Positions 1-12,914 of a stretch of DNA of 64,000 nt are shown here, piece after piece. Under the pieces are notes generated by a model. It searched no databases, was not told the DNA's origin, and saw only the letters and a program-made list of their open reading frames with translations. Every line of letters begins with the position of its first letter. The first letter of the stretch is position 1. The stretch is from Annona cherimola (lineage: Eukaryota > Streptophyta > Magnoliopsida > Magnoliales > Annonaceae): assembly GCA_030490835.1 (NCBI GenBank), contig CM059973.1:50906008-50970007 (forward strand), read 5' to 3'. Both the position numbers and the translations under genes were made by a program.

Positions 1-1358
1 ATCGTTCCAGCGCTGAATTTGGACTCGGAGACAGGTGAAGTTGCAGTTGAAGTCGACTCCACCTGCAACTTGGGTGAAATCGCATTCCCAAGTCGACTCC
101 GTAATGCGACTTGAGTGAAGTTCAACCTCAAGTCGACCCAAGCATCTGACTTAAGTCAAGCTGAAGACCAAGACAGTCCATACAAGCAAATGGCCATGAT
201 AGAATCTTTCAAGGTGAAATAATATTAAAGGAAAAACTATGAACTATATATTTGGACCTTAAATTCAAGGAAGGCAAATCATTTTAGATCAAGGCCACAA
301 GGATAAACTACTCAAGAGGAGAAGAATATGTCAAGTCTCAAGACTAAACATTGAAAATCAAGGGCATCAATTGAAAAACAAGATATGAGATGAAAATGAA
401 GCATCAAGGATCACTCTCAAGAAATCCAAGTTCCAATATATGCACATGGCCGGTGAAGTCGCATCCGAAGTCAACTCCAGCAACGACTTGGGTCAGGTCC
501 AAGACCAAGTCGACCTGAGATGGAACTTGAACTGAACACTGAAGACTAAAGTCGCAACCGAAGTCGACTCCAGTTTGCGACTTAGGTGAAGTCGCATCCG
601 AAGTCGACTCCACATGCGACTTGGTTCGCAATGGTCGGAAAAATTCGAATGTTGGCGCATTAAATGCGAGCCACCTACCACCAAACGTTCGAATTTACTA
701 CACCATTCTAAAAGAGCATTCAAGAGAACGTGCTAGAGCTTAGAGAAGCATTCGTTGAGTTTACCTTCCACCCTCTCTAGCAATAAAGTGATCTACACCA
801 ACTTCAAGTGAAGAACTTTGCTCCAATTTTCTGAAAGCATCATTATTGATCATTCCATTCTCTTGAGAAGTTCTTCCACGAGCTGAAAACTGCCTACACA
901 AACTTGTAAAGTGTAGTTTCTTCTGTTTGATTCATTGTTTGTATTTAACACTTGGTTTGATATTGGAAATCGAAACTAAGTGAAGGTAAAGTAGTGTTGT
1001 GACTTGAGTGTGACTCGTCACCTACTTGTGTTGTATTTGTGCAAGCTCCCTAGAGCTGAAATCTAAAAGAGAGCTACTGCTCTACTTATATTTGAGAATC
1101 CAATAGTGGAACTCAAGCACAACGGGTGTGATCTTGAAAGAGTGGAATAGGGAAGGTTGCCTGAACCATTATAAAAATTGTGTCTATTGTTGTGGCTTGC
1201 TCAACTGCTTTTATTTCTTTATTTCTCTCTATATTCTCTACTTGTTTCATTAAGGGGATTAAATTAAAAAGGGAGAAAGTTTCTGTTTGAGTAAAATTTT
1301 AAAATACCCAATTCACCCCTCCCCTCTTGGGATTGTTGCCATAAACTTGGGACCAACA
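1..1358 (+). mobile_element. SIRE-like copia LTR, 3' part (left end outside window)
   Basis: The stretch contains repeated AAGTCGACTCC and GCGACTTGGGTG motifs, then conserved LTR landmarks (CAATAGTGGAACTCAAG, GGTTGCCTGAACC) and ends with CTTGGGACCAACA. The same landmarks occur, in reverse, in the two LTRs of the copia element at 48692-59035, whose termini are TGTTGG and CCAACA. The right border is therefore placed after CCAACA at 1358. The left end and any internal domain lie outside the window, so it could be a solo LTR or the LTR of a full element. No coding sequence is expected in it; the short open frames are chance frames through the repeats. Confidence 0.8.
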
Positions 1359-2722
1359 AACCTCTCCTGTGACTTGGGTGAAATCACACATGAAATTAAC
1401 CTCGATTGCAAATTTAGGTAGAATTTAATGAAGAAAAAGTTTTGGAATTTGAAGCCGAAAAGCCAAGTTAACCTCAAAATCTCGACTTTTGTTTGAAGTC
1501 TCTCTTCAAAGTCGACTTCACATGCAAATTAAAAGAAGTTGAACCAAGAGTTGATCTTACCTGCCGCTTGGAGTGAGATCAAACTCAATGAAGATTTTAG
1601 AATTTTTAGAACATGAAGTCATAGAGCCAAGTAGACTTTATTTTGCAACTTAGGTGAAGTTGTACCCCAAGTCCACCTCAACCACGACTCAAAGCAAAGC
1701 TCACTTGGTATAGTTTTTAGAATTTTTGGAACATGAAGTCGCAAAGCTGAGTCGACCTTCAAGTCGACTTCATAAGCAACTTCAAGTTGGAAAGTCAGCT
1801 AGGCATCAAAAGAGCAAGAATAATAACGTGAAGTAACTTCCGACATTGACCCTATAGTGCAACCTGAGTGAAGTTACACCCAAATTGACATTAATTGTGA
1901 CTTCGAGAAAAACTGAAGGTGAAATCAACTTCGAAATTTTTAAAAAATGAAGTCTTAGCTCAAAGTTGATCTCAACATGCGACTTCATTGTGAAGTCGTA
2001 CTCAGTGTCAACCTCACGTGCGACTTCAACTATAATAGTAAAAAAATTAAACATCAAAGCATTAAATACGCGCCACCTACCTTGAATAGCTCTTTTACCT
2101 TCTAAGCTTTAAATAGGATGTGAAGAATTATGAGAGAGAGTAAAATATTGAATGAGCTTACACCTTCCCACTTTCAAGCATTAAGAGCCTTGCATTTAAG
2201 TTCCTAAGCTCAAGTGATCAATTATAAGAGAAAAGCTTCCAAGACATCAACTCTCTTATATTCTAAAAAGCTTATTTTGCAAACAACTGCCCACACAAGA
2301 TTTGTAAAGTGTAGTATTTTCTTTCATCTTTGACTTATTTTCTCTTGGCTTTGTATTAGAGACTAGGGCCAAGTGCCGGTTTATAGTAGATATTGTTGAA
2401 ACGATGCTCACCGATAGCTAAAGTATGGTATACAAAACCATCTTGAGCTAGAATCTAGAATAAAGCGTGTGCACTAATCATATTACTAAATACAATAGTG
2501 GTACTTGAGACACAAGTAGTGTGTACTTGGAAGAGTGGAGTAAGGGGTCGCCCAAACTAGTATAAATTTTAGTGTCCATTATCGTGTGCTTGCTTATGTG
2601 ATTTTCTCATTATTAAATCTCTACATTTCATAAACTCTTACATTCCTTGCATCATTACATTTGAAGGAAAAAATATTATAAGGGAAAATACTTGAACTAA
2701 AGAAAATGTTAATAATTAAATT
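1359..2722 (+). mobile_element. older, diverged copia LTR relic
   Basis: Directly after the first LTR comes a second, more decayed version in the same orientation. It has weak copies of the GAAGTCGACTT repeats (about 1480-1990), the CAATAGTGGTACTTGAG landmark near 2500 and the GGGTCGCCCAAACTAG landmark near 2545. It lacks the last ~50 bases (the CCCCTCCCCTCTTGGG...CCAACA end). The head-to-tail arrangement suggests that the upstream LTR inserted into it. The borders are approximate. Confidence 0.6.
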
Positions 2723-2738
2723 CCGGACACAAGATCAG

Positions 2739-5700
2739 TGTTTCAATTTATTTTATTTTGAATTAATGCAAAAATTTAGGTAAGAAATAAATTAAAGAGT
2801 GAATTTAGTATATAACACCTAATGAGTAAATTTGACGCATAAATATAGTGGCAATATGATTTTAATAAGTTATGAAAAATTTGAAATGATGTTGAGGTGA
2901 GAAAAGCTAAAATTTAATTTATTTACAATATCTAAAAGAAAATCAAAATTAGCTAAACTTTGATGGAATACCATAATTTGTATTTTGGAGTTATGGGGAT
3001 GCCATATGTCAATAGATTTGTTTTGGAGTCTAGAATCTAACCCAACAAACAGTTTGTCAATCGAAGCTTTCTAGACAAAGTTATTGATAAAATAGTGGAA
3101 TGTTAATAACTTAATGCATTTGGTAATTTTTTCAAAAATATTTCATAGCTACAAATTCTCTCCCTCTCAACTCGTTAGAACTAGAGGCTAAAAAAATGAG
3201 AAAAAGATAGAAAGGAAGAGAAGAGAAGAGAGAAAAAAGGAGAAGAGAAGAGGGAATTTGGGAGGGATTCTGCAAATGATTTGGCTTGCATTTTCTTTAA
3301 AAAATTTTCAATATTCATTATTGAGCATCGAGAAACCAAAATCAAGAGAGAAGCAAGGGTTTGGAAGAAATTTGGAGAAAATTGGATTCCAAGTAAGTAA
3401 CTTTTTTTAAAAATAAATTATATATTTAAGGTGAAAATATGTTGCTTAATCTTTCTATACAATTATTACATATACGGTCGAGGATTTCTATAATTTTTAC
3501 TCATTCAAAAGTGTTGTAGAGATTGGGAATTGTTGAAAATTAGGAATTTTGATGGAAATTCATGAAATAAATGATGTAGGAATGCTCTTTATCATGTATG
3601 GAATGTATAGAGTTGATTTTGGTTGATTTCACATAAGATTTTTATTATTGTCATATAATGCCCATCAAGTGCTCAACTAAATTCTTAACAGAGGTTGTGA
3701 GTAGTTTTAGCATGTGAAAATAGAAACTTAAAACCCTAATAATATTTGCAATAAGATGGGATGATAAATTCCTAAAGAATGAGCTTAGATATGGGTTAAT
3801 TGAACTAGACTTGAGACATGTGTAGTACACTTTGGATGTTGGGTCATAGCATGAAATTAGAATTTGCTTACTGAAGTGCTATACATACATGAAGTAATAA
3901 TCATAGGAGTTGTGGATGGGTAATGATTTTGATGTGTGATGTAATGGGTTTGTATTCTTGTATAGATTTATATAAATTCAAATGACTATGTTGATTAATT
4001 AATTATTTTAACTTGACAACTAAAGTTGAAGGTAATTAGGTTGTTTTCTTTACAAATAAATCATAGATTTATCTTGTAAATGACTTGTTTAACGATTGCA
4101 TATGGGCATCACTCTTGTCTTGTATGTTTTAGAAAGTTTACAGTTTTGGGTTGTGAGTAAAATTTTGGGATTTGTTGAGAGTTTGGAGATTTTGTTGGAA
4201 CCTATGGATTAAAGAACTTAGAAATAATTTTTTTTATACAAGTGTAGTGCATTGAGGTGAAATACTTGAGCTTTTTAATGGTTTGTTATTATTTTTAAAT
4301 TATGTCTCCTAGGTATTCGATAAAATGCCAATGAGAGGTATGATTCATTGAATTCGTGTAGAAATGGATATTTAGTATCCTAAATGTATAAATAGGTTGA
4401 TTTTCTTACGGCGAACCTTGGTTTTGAGTTGAGAATGATGTTTTTGAATATATTTCATGGGCATTGCCTTGATTTATGGTTTGGGCCTTTTCGAAGAGCT
4501 ATGATTGTATAGAGAAACTAGCATTTTTTTCAATGAAAAATCTTAAAGAAAAGCATGTGAATGATGGATTAGAAATAACTAGGAGTAATTTTATATGAGT
4601 TTGATATGTAATGGATGGATTCCTATGAAGTTTGCTTAAAATTTCTATATCTTTTATATTGTCCATATTGTGTTTGATGAAATACCTACGTGAGATTAGT
4701 TGTATAATATAGCATTTTTGTGAAATAAATAAATCATTTACTACGGTTGAATCATATTGGGTTCTAAATGGTGCAGAATGAAACTTGTGATAGTTTGATA
4801 TGGGGGAGTATTATGATATATTAATGGTAAGAGATATTAAATTTTCTTTCTTGAATTGTGATTGAATTAACATTAGAATGATGTAAGCTTTGTACTTGGA
4901 ATGGGTGATGGTAATTTGGAATGGATGAATAATGTAAGTATGGATGAGATGGGGGTTAAATCTTTGCATAACTTAGTTTGGAGTTAGAGTTATTAAGACT
5001 AAGATGTGCTTATATAGGGCCTTGGTTCATGTGTGTTTAGGTGGATTAGGTTCATTTGAAATTTTGAATTTTCATACTACATATTAATTTTTATGGTTTA
5101 TGGCAACGCCCTTCATTGAAAATGATATAATTATATGTTTTGACATGGTTTTGTAAAGTCATTGCTTGGTTTGAATTGTTTTGAGAGATTAGGGTTGTAG
5201 GAAGAAGTTGAGAGTATAAAGATTTAATTATTTTGTAGAAACCCATGAAATTGGTGATGTGGGGATGACTGTTCATGACTTGAATGTAGTTGGCTGAGTT
5301 AAAATGGTTTGACATAGAATTTATAAGGTTTCTAAATGTCGCCTATGATGTGTTTGATGACATGCCTAAACGAGACTTAATGTGTAGAAATCGTGTATGA
5401 ATGAAGGTGCAAGGCCTTAATGAGATAAATAATGTATCACAAATACTCAATGGCTTATGAGATGATGAATTATGTAAAATGGAATATGATGAGTTTGATA
5501 TGCATGTGTTGTATATTTTAAAATGACGATTTCAACTCGACTGCTTGAGCTTAATATGAATTAACGTTGAATTATATAACTCATGTGTTGAGGAGAGAAT
5601 GATGGCTTGGGGTGATTTGGTAATGTGTTGGAAATGAATGAGGATAGTTTTTAGCATAACCTAGCTTGAGGCTAAGGTTGAGGAAATCAAGTAGAGAATC

Positions 5701-6530
5701 ATGCCTTGTTATGGTTTTGTTTTGATGAATTTTAGGTTGTCTTCATGATGAATTGTGCATGCCATGTATTGATTTCTTTTCAACTGGGACTATGCCTTTG
5801 ATAAATAATTTGGTTATTTTGGTTATGTGTTGGGTTATTTTCTTGTGAGACTGATGTGAATAGTTTGGCATGAGCATGATGCATATAGCATGAGTGATGC
5901 ACATACATAATTTACATAGGGTTATTCATTGGCCTTTATTGACACGAGGATAAGGTTGTCCATAGCCCTTCATGGACATCTGCTTGGTTCAGTTGCATTT
6001 ATACTTGGACGTGGCATGATGTCATGGTGTGGAGCTAGTGAGAATTAGGCATTCACATTACTTATGGTAATATGACATAAGATGGTTTTAACATGGGCTT
6101 ACTGTTTTTTTACTGATCGCACCTACTTACTGAGTTTGCCTGACTCACAAATTTATTTTCAATGTTTCTAGCAAGACTGACACAACAGATACCTAGTTAT
6201 GAACTTGGTTGTGTTGATTCCTAGCTAGGACGAATTTTGAAAGGTCTAGGTCATATAGTTTTGAATTATAGTTTTTTTAGTGATTGATGCGTTAGTAAGA
6301 TGAAAAATGTATGAGTGTATGTAAATTATTTAATGCAACGAGATGCGTTATATATTCTATTATGGTTTATGGATTTATGACTTGTTGAGGCTTTACTAAT
6401 GTCTTTGAGAATTATAAATGAGTATTTTACTTCACTGAGAAGCAAATGATGGAAATAATTATATTTTAGTTGGTTTTTGTTACTATATGTCCAATTGATA
6501 AATTAGTTGTAGATATCTAGGGTTGCCACA
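2739..6530 (+). repeat. possible diverged long gypsy-type LTR
   Basis: I see no coding sequence here. The region resembles the long LTRs elsewhere in the window in layout rather than in base-level identity. A purine-rich stretch (about 3180-3260) is followed by a donor-like CCAAGTAAGTAA at about 3386. Near 6130-6175 there is TTACTGAGTTTGCCTGACTCAC, a pyrimidine-rich run and an acceptor-like TTTCTAG. The stretch ends with GGGTTGCCACA at 6530, like the GGGGCGCCACA end of the other gypsy LTRs. The start at TGTTTCAA (2739) is a guess and no TSD was found. It could instead be several old fragments. Confidence 0.35.
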
Positions 6531-7384
6531 AGAGGATTTTCATGAATATATGGTCATTTGCTTTCGAAATTATGACAGATCCTGGGAAGATGCTGTTGAA
6601 TCTTTGCTGTAGAGATCGCTGGTCTGGGATAATGGCCGATGGGCCATTGCATTCAATTCATTCATCTTCTTTTAATTCTAGTTATTGAATTGGGACTAAT
6701 AGGCTTGACTTGAGCAATATGACAGCTTATTTGGACAACATAAGAGATTTTAGATGAGGACAAACTTTAAGTCGGACGACATGATGGCCTAAGTTGGATC
6801 ACATAATGACTATAGTCATCCTAAGTTGAGACTCATATCAATAAACATTATAGCTTAAGTTTAGCAATTTAATGACTAGACACAGACAACATGTGTTGTC
6901 AGATTTCCCTCATAAGTATACATATCATAACAAGTAATTTAATGAAAAGCAGAGTATTATTCCCATGAGGATCAAATCTAAAACTACAGTTGAAAAACTT
7001 CACACACCAAATCTTAACCACGCGAGAAATCATTTAGAGGGAAAAATAAAATAAAACTAAAGTTAAATCTACAAAACTAAGCAATAAGAGCATAATCATC
7101 ATGATTTTATTATATTTTCTTGACCTAGGTTATTTATCTAGGTAAAAATTATCTATACTCCTCTTTCAATGGTCGTATAGATCTAACTTGTTAATTTTAA
7201 TTTTCGATATAAATCCTAAGAATTTAAAATAATAAGCAACATTATTCACATCCCTAATAATGACCACACAATGCTAGTAGGTATCTCTATATATACTAAT
7301 AAATCTAACACATTCTATGAGATAACACTACCTTCGCATTATGTTAAGATATTATGCTGCTTAACCTAAATCCAATCTCATGTT
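6531..7384. other. unassigned AT-rich DNA left of the young element
   Basis: No open frame, RNA gene or recognised repeat was found. It is contiguous, apart from the insertion at 7390-22156, with the equally unassigned stretch beginning at 22162. Confidence 0.4.
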
Positions 7385-7389
7385 GTCTC
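7385..7389. repeat. target-site duplication GTCTC, left copy
   Basis: GTCTC immediately precedes the TGTGAAAC terminus. The same five bases follow the GCGCCACA terminus at 22157-22161. Five bases is the usual duplication length for Ty3/gypsy integrases. Confidence 0.93.
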
Positions 7390-8640
7390 TGTGAAACCCT
7401 AACCCAAGTAAGCCATATGTATGCATTGAACATGTATTTGATGATTATTTATGAATTATGGAATTATGAAGGTATTTTATGATTTTTGCTAATTATGGCA
7501 ATTAGGGTTATGGGTTAGCATTAATGATGTGATTAAGCATTTTGAGCCTAAATGAGATAATGAGTTTAGAATGAATTATTTGTGATTTAAGTGTGCAATA
7601 ATATCATGAAAAATCATTTTTCGTGATTTAAAATGAATTATGGAAATAATGATGGAAATTGTCAAGTATGAAGGAAAATATTGGAAAATTCATAACTCAA
7701 CGCCTAAAAGGCGGATTCAAGTGAAATTTGAAATGAAGATTTTTAATATTAGGCTTGGTATTATGGAATGAAAATATTATGAAAATTCTTGATGAAATGA
7801 GAATTTTGAATTTTTTTTAAGTATATGCTCATTTCAACCGTTAATTTCAAACGGCTATATCGGGAGCTAGAAAACTCGGATTGAGTTGAAATTTGAAACG
7901 GTTGAATGAAATGGTGAGATATTTATTTTGAATGGATTGGATTATGCATGACATGTTGGGAAAATACCTGAATTGAAAAAGGTGAGCATGGTTGACTAAT
8001 GCACCTCAAAAGTACTCTACATTTAATGCTAGAGTACAAAGCATGAGTGCATAAATTTAATGACATTTGAGGTGTCAAGTGCAGGCCATTTCTAAGGTAT
8101 TTTATGCATTAATATAAAATGCAAATATCTAAATAAAATCCCAGCAATGAATGTTCATAATTAATGAAGCTATGAGTGCTCAAAAAGAGGATAGGAGATA
8201 TGGACGTCCAAGTGATGACATTATTGGATTTTTGAGCAATTTTTATTTTATAAATGATGTGTTTATATGGCTAACATGTTGGGATGTATAAATAATCATT
8301 TAATTATGTGAAAAAAATGCAAGAAAATTCGTGAACAGCAGCTGCCCTTGATAAATGCAAAAGTGGACAGCTTTGTCTCTTGCAAATGACGTCCAAATGA
8401 TGGGCTGATTGCTGCCATTTTGCTAAAATTATTAACACCAAATTAATACACGAATTAAGGGATAATTAGGTGTATAAATTACCCACATATTGGAATTTTA
8501 AAAATGGAGAAAAATGGCTGGAAAATTGGGCAGCAGCAAGTGACGGGTAATGGAGACAAGTGTGCGGTCAAGATGAGGGCAGATTTGTGGATTTTTAAAA
8601 AATGGAAAAATGCAATTTTATGTGGCTGTGAGTTTACCAG

Positions 8641-8652
8641 CACATAAAGGGG
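8641..8652 (+). promoter_or_regulatory. TATA-like box in the 5' LTR
   Basis: CACATAAAGGGG lies about 280 bases upstream of the donor-like GTAAGTAC at 8925. Equivalent sites in sibling LTRs read CTATAAATAGGG (28606), CTTATAAAAAG (60054) and, on the minus strand, CTATATAAAAAT (38301). The shared position suggests the U3 promoter. The match to the TATA consensus here is weak. Confidence 0.45.
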
Positions 8653-8924
8653 ATATCCATGCATTCAATGGTGTGGAAATTGCCCAGCCAGTGGGGCCCA
8701 CAGCTGGAGAAAATGCAGCCCCACCAAGTCAAGCACGTCAATAGGTGTGGAGAATTGGAAATTTCCAAGTACTGAAATTCTTCTCCCCCAAGCAACAGCA
8801 GCTCACGTCCCCAACCTGGCCAGCAAGGAGGAAGGAAAATAGGAGAAAAAGAAGGAGAAAAAGAATGGGAGATTAGAGGAGAAGAGTAGCTCATGTGATT
8901 AGGGTTTGGAGAGCATCAAACCAA

Positions 8925-8930
8925 GTAAGT
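8925..8930 (+). other. splice-donor-like site ending putative leader exon 1
   Basis: CCAA|GTAAGTAC follows a purine-rich stretch (about 8826-8890). The same position is kept in the 3' LTR (17571) and in sibling LTRs at 28758, 30274, 60326 and, on the minus strand, 38104. Splicing itself is inferred. Confidence 0.5.
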
Positions 8931-10485
8931 ACATGGGTTAATTTGATTTGGTTATCTTGAGTTCTTGAACTCCAAAGTTCTAAATATGATGTTTCAACAT
9001 GCTTTAAAGTGATGATTCAACAAGCATTTGAATGAATATGGAATGGGTTTTAGCTTGCATGCATGAAACTCCATGATTTGGATGATGGAAAGTGAAGTTT
9101 TGAATGATATATGATGTTGTAAAATAAATTATGGTCGGAATAGTAAATGGATGATTTTTATCATGAAAATTTTTGAGAACAATCCTCATGATATGATTAA
9201 GGAACGACCAAAGTTTCAGCTTAAAAGGATATGTATGTTGCAAATTAAAAATCCGTGAAAATTAGCCCAAACAGGGTAAAACGGGTGACAGGGTCAGCTG
9301 TAGAAAATTATTTTTATTAATTTTTATACACGGATTTTCGGGCTGAAAATTTTACAGGATATACATGACATATTGGGGATAACAGGAAAAAATTAAAAAT
9401 GGGGTTTTTATGGGTGTAAATAGACCCCATAAATAACGTCATTCAGGCTGACTGGAAATGGAGTTTACTGTTCAGCAAGGTAAAAATCCCCAAATAAATA
9501 TGTAATGTTAATATTTCGTGCTGAAAATTTCATTAAAGTTAATTTATGAAGTTATTAAGGTATGGTAGAAATTTCAGATCAAAAATAATTGATTTGATAT
9601 TAATTCAAGATTTTAAGATTTCAGCACGCCTGATTTCAGCATATGGGGTTAGTTTGAGAAAGAAATCAAAAAGAAATATGAAACATATGTATAAATGATC
9701 CAAATTTATTTATGTGTTAAATAATTAAATATGGATCAAGAAAAATGATATTATATGCTGAAATTTCGGATTTATATAATGACCTAAGGTTATGTGTCAA
9801 AGGACACGTTAAACGGGTTAAAAGTGGGTTCCAAACTAACTGTTTTGGAAACCTATGGAAAATGGATTTAAACCTCATAAAAATACCTTAAGTAAAGTGG
9901 TATTAAAGGGTAATTAACCCTCTGGAAAATGGGTTAAATTTCTGAGTTAAGAAATTTTAAGAAATGCATCATGGTTAAGTGCTAAATGAGCTTGTGTGAA
10001 GGGATAATGATAAACGGGTGATGGATGATTTATGAAAAATGATTTTATGAAAAAAATGCATGAAAATGAGATGAAATCCACGTTTATGGATCTTTTTGGA
10101 ATGACATGTTATTAATCCAAAAGTTTGGATTTGAATTATGAAGTTTAGGCAATGCTATGTACGTAGAAGAAACACCCGTATGTATATTTTTGGAAAAAAA
10201 TGGGAAAAATTGCAAAGTAAGCTTAATAAAGCTATGAATGATGCATATGGAATGAATTTTTATGATGTTGGAATAAATACCCTAATTTTAGGGTTATGTG
10301 CATGTTATATGTATAGGCTATGATGTGTGATAGCCAAATGTGTGAAAACGGTGCTAATATATGCAAATTAAGCCATATATGTGTATGATGAATTATGAAG
10401 GATATATGCTAATGAAAATGGGTTGGAAAACTAAATGGAATGCAATGACAAGAAATATATGAAAAACCATATTATGTTCATGTAG

Positions 10486-10528
10486 GCAAGGAAAAGAATG
10501 GAAGGAAAAGGGATTATGGCGATCTCAG
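10486..10528 (+). other. putative 43-nt mini-exon in the 5' LTR
   Basis: A purine-rich block bounded by TTCATGTAG on the left and |GTAAGCAAGC on the right, the layout of an internal exon. Blocks of 39-54 nt with the same bounds recur in the other gypsy LTRs of this window on both strands (19131, 32161, 33500, 36717, 46841, 61518). That argues against a chance pair of splice-like signals. Confidence 0.5.
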
Positions 10529-11604
10529 GTAAGCAAGCAAACTTTCTAAAATGCATTTTCTTTCTATGTGATTGATATGATTGAAATGTCTATGTTTATG
10601 CTTATGTTTTTACGAATGGGCAAGCACAAGTTTTGAATATGAAGGCTTTAATGCAAAGCCATAAGCTTTGAAAAATGATGACTTTAATGAAAAGTCTCAA
10701 GGTTTGCTTCATGGGAAGCAAGCGACACTTTTTAAGATAAATAATTTATCCTAAGTGTTGCCAAGGATGGGAATGCTTCATGTTAATGGAATTGAGAAAT
10801 TTTGCTTATGAGTAAGCAAGTTCTCCATGTTAATGTTGTTTTAAGGATTTCATGTTTGATATCGATGGTTTTAAGAATTTGCTTTTGAGGAAGCAAGTTC
10901 TATATGATATGGTTCAACAGCGTTTTATAAGAAAAAGGGAATTTTACCCTTTTTCACAAAATATTGATTGTAAATGGGTTTTGAGTTATTTCTACAATAA
11001 CTCGTGATAAACAATGATGAAAAAGATTTGTTTTACTAGGTCAAGATAATTAAATAATAAATGATGGTTTGGACATAGTCCACATGTTTTGAAAAGATAT
11101 TTGAACAGTTTTGGTTTCCTTTGGATAAGGAAATCTATGTTGAAAATGTTGGAAAAATGTTTCTACGGATGTGTTGAAAGGGATTTATGGATGACCAACC
11201 TCCTATGGTTGATTTTATAAAATGGTTTAATTTCAGGTTGCTTGATGGCATGCAAAAGACTATGCAATTTTCCTCTATGTAAAAATGATTGATATGTGGA
11301 CAATTATTAATTTTTTTAGGTGAAGGACAAGGGGATAGCGTAATTGCATAACTTTTGTAAACAAAAGGTCCTGAAATAGAAACCAAGAAAATATTAGAGA
11401 AAAATATGATTTATTTATGAAAGTTCAAAGGATTTGAAATTCTTTTATTAAAAGGATTTTAAGATGTATGGTTTCTCAAACGTTTCAAATGTTTATCAAA
11501 ATACTTTACTCAAAACGTTTTTAAAAGAATTTAAGGAAGGTCATCCTAAAACTGGATTTCAAATAACAACTTGTTAAAGTGGGTGCGCTCGCTTACAAGT
11601 TGAC

Positions 11605-11772
11605 ACGGACTGCGGTCTGTGATGTGTTTTTGAAAATAATTGTTAAATATAGACTTCGGTCTATGATTTTTGTGCATATGGATGCAGGCTGCGGTCTGTG
11701 ATCCCGGTTTAAAAGAACATGGGTTGCGGCCTGTGGTTCTTCAAACCAAAACGGACTGCGGTTCGTCAGGAT
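11605..11772 (+). repeat. cluster of GACTGCGGTCTGTGAT-like units with tetraloop stems
   Basis: At least five imperfect copies of a G(A/G)CTGCGGTCTGTG unit lie here. One variant, at 11649-11664, is a perfect 6-bp stem, ATAGAC/GTCTAT, around TTCG; as RNA this is the very stable C(UUCG)G tetraloop. The others form shorter stems around TGCG. The cluster is repeated in the 3' LTR and, diverged, at about 62671-62835. Confidence 0.7.
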
Positions 11773-12281
11773 AACGTACGGTGCACCGGTACAAGGAATA
11801 GGCTGGTTGTAGAGCACGGTTGGGATGACCGGGGCCCACTCTACATAAGGTCAAGTCGCTAAGGGATGGCAGGAGTGCCAGCGGCGCCCTCCCTGAGATG
11901 GGAGCAGGATAAGTGAACAGCCGCCTGGCTAGCGTGCTGTTAAGGATTCTCTTCCAAAAGGTAGCATGATCACTTGCTAAGTGTCACTACTGGATGGAGA
12001 GAAATGCATTTGCTTATGTTTTATTTCTGAAAGGCCCAAAGATTGGGTTATGAAAATATGATTTTATGAAAGTATCCTAAAGGGATTTCTATGAAATGGT
12101 TACCCTAAAAGAAAGGGGGTTTTACACAAAAGTGTAAATAACAAGAATTAAAGGAAATGTGTTTATGCAAATGCATTCATGAAAATGGTTTTCCTTGTTT
12201 GCTATAAACAAGCCCCAAGACGGGGAATTATGAAAAGGATTTATGTTCATTTGTAAGAAAGCCTAAATAAAGAATGTTTTT

Positions 12282-12825
12282 GGACATAAGAATGTCCTTT
12301 GCCGAGAAAGGCTTATGTGATTGATGTTTAAGGACATATGAATGTCCATTGCCAATAAGGTTATGTAAATGATGTTTTGAGACATGAAATGTCTCTTGAT
12401 TTTATGATGGCTTATGTGAATGATGTTTTGAGACATGAAATGTCTTTTAGTTTTATGAGGGCTTATGTTAATGATGTTTTGAGACATAAAATGTCTCTTG
12501 GCTAAGGAATTTTATGATGGTTTATGTTAATGATGTTTTGAGACATGAGATGTCTCCGTTGCCTAAGTATTTATGTTGTTTTGGACGGAAAATGTCCACT
12601 GGCAACCGAATGATTTCATGTAATGGCTATGAACATTAAAAATGTTCATATAAGATTAATGGAAACTCATCATTAAAGGTAAAATGTATATGTTTTGCCT
12701 AAACAAGCCCAGGCGTGGCTTGTAAATGATTTTAAGAATGAATGCTTTATGAAAGCATTCAAGCACATGAAATTGTCCTTATAATAAAGGATTTCATGAT
12801 GGTATTTTAGGACATACGCATGTCC
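12282..12825 (+). repeat. array of short perfect hairpins
   Basis: Successive stems include GGACAT/ATGTCC at 12282-12297, 12332-12347 and 12810-12825, and GAGACAT/ATGTCTC at 12379-12395, 12481-12497 and 12540-12556, with loops of 3-4 bases. Further stems are GAATGCTTT/AAAGCATTC near 12740-12760 and ACAAGCC/GGCTTGT near 12700. Several repeat at intervals of about 50-60 bases with related flanks (GATGTTTT before, TTATG after), so part of the array is a degenerate tandem repeat. Confidence 0.8.
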
Positions 12826-12914
12826 TCAGGAACAAGGTATTCCCAATGTTTATGAAAAAGGTTTTCAAGAAGCCTTGCCCTAAAATGCTTGCTTACTGAG
12901 TTGTCACTCACGTT

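Noticed and set aside
8479..8894. Short ORFs repeated identically at 8479-13968 and 17125-21132
   Set aside because: The identity comes from the two nearly identical LTRs. The frames are short, without domains, and mostly antisense to the element.
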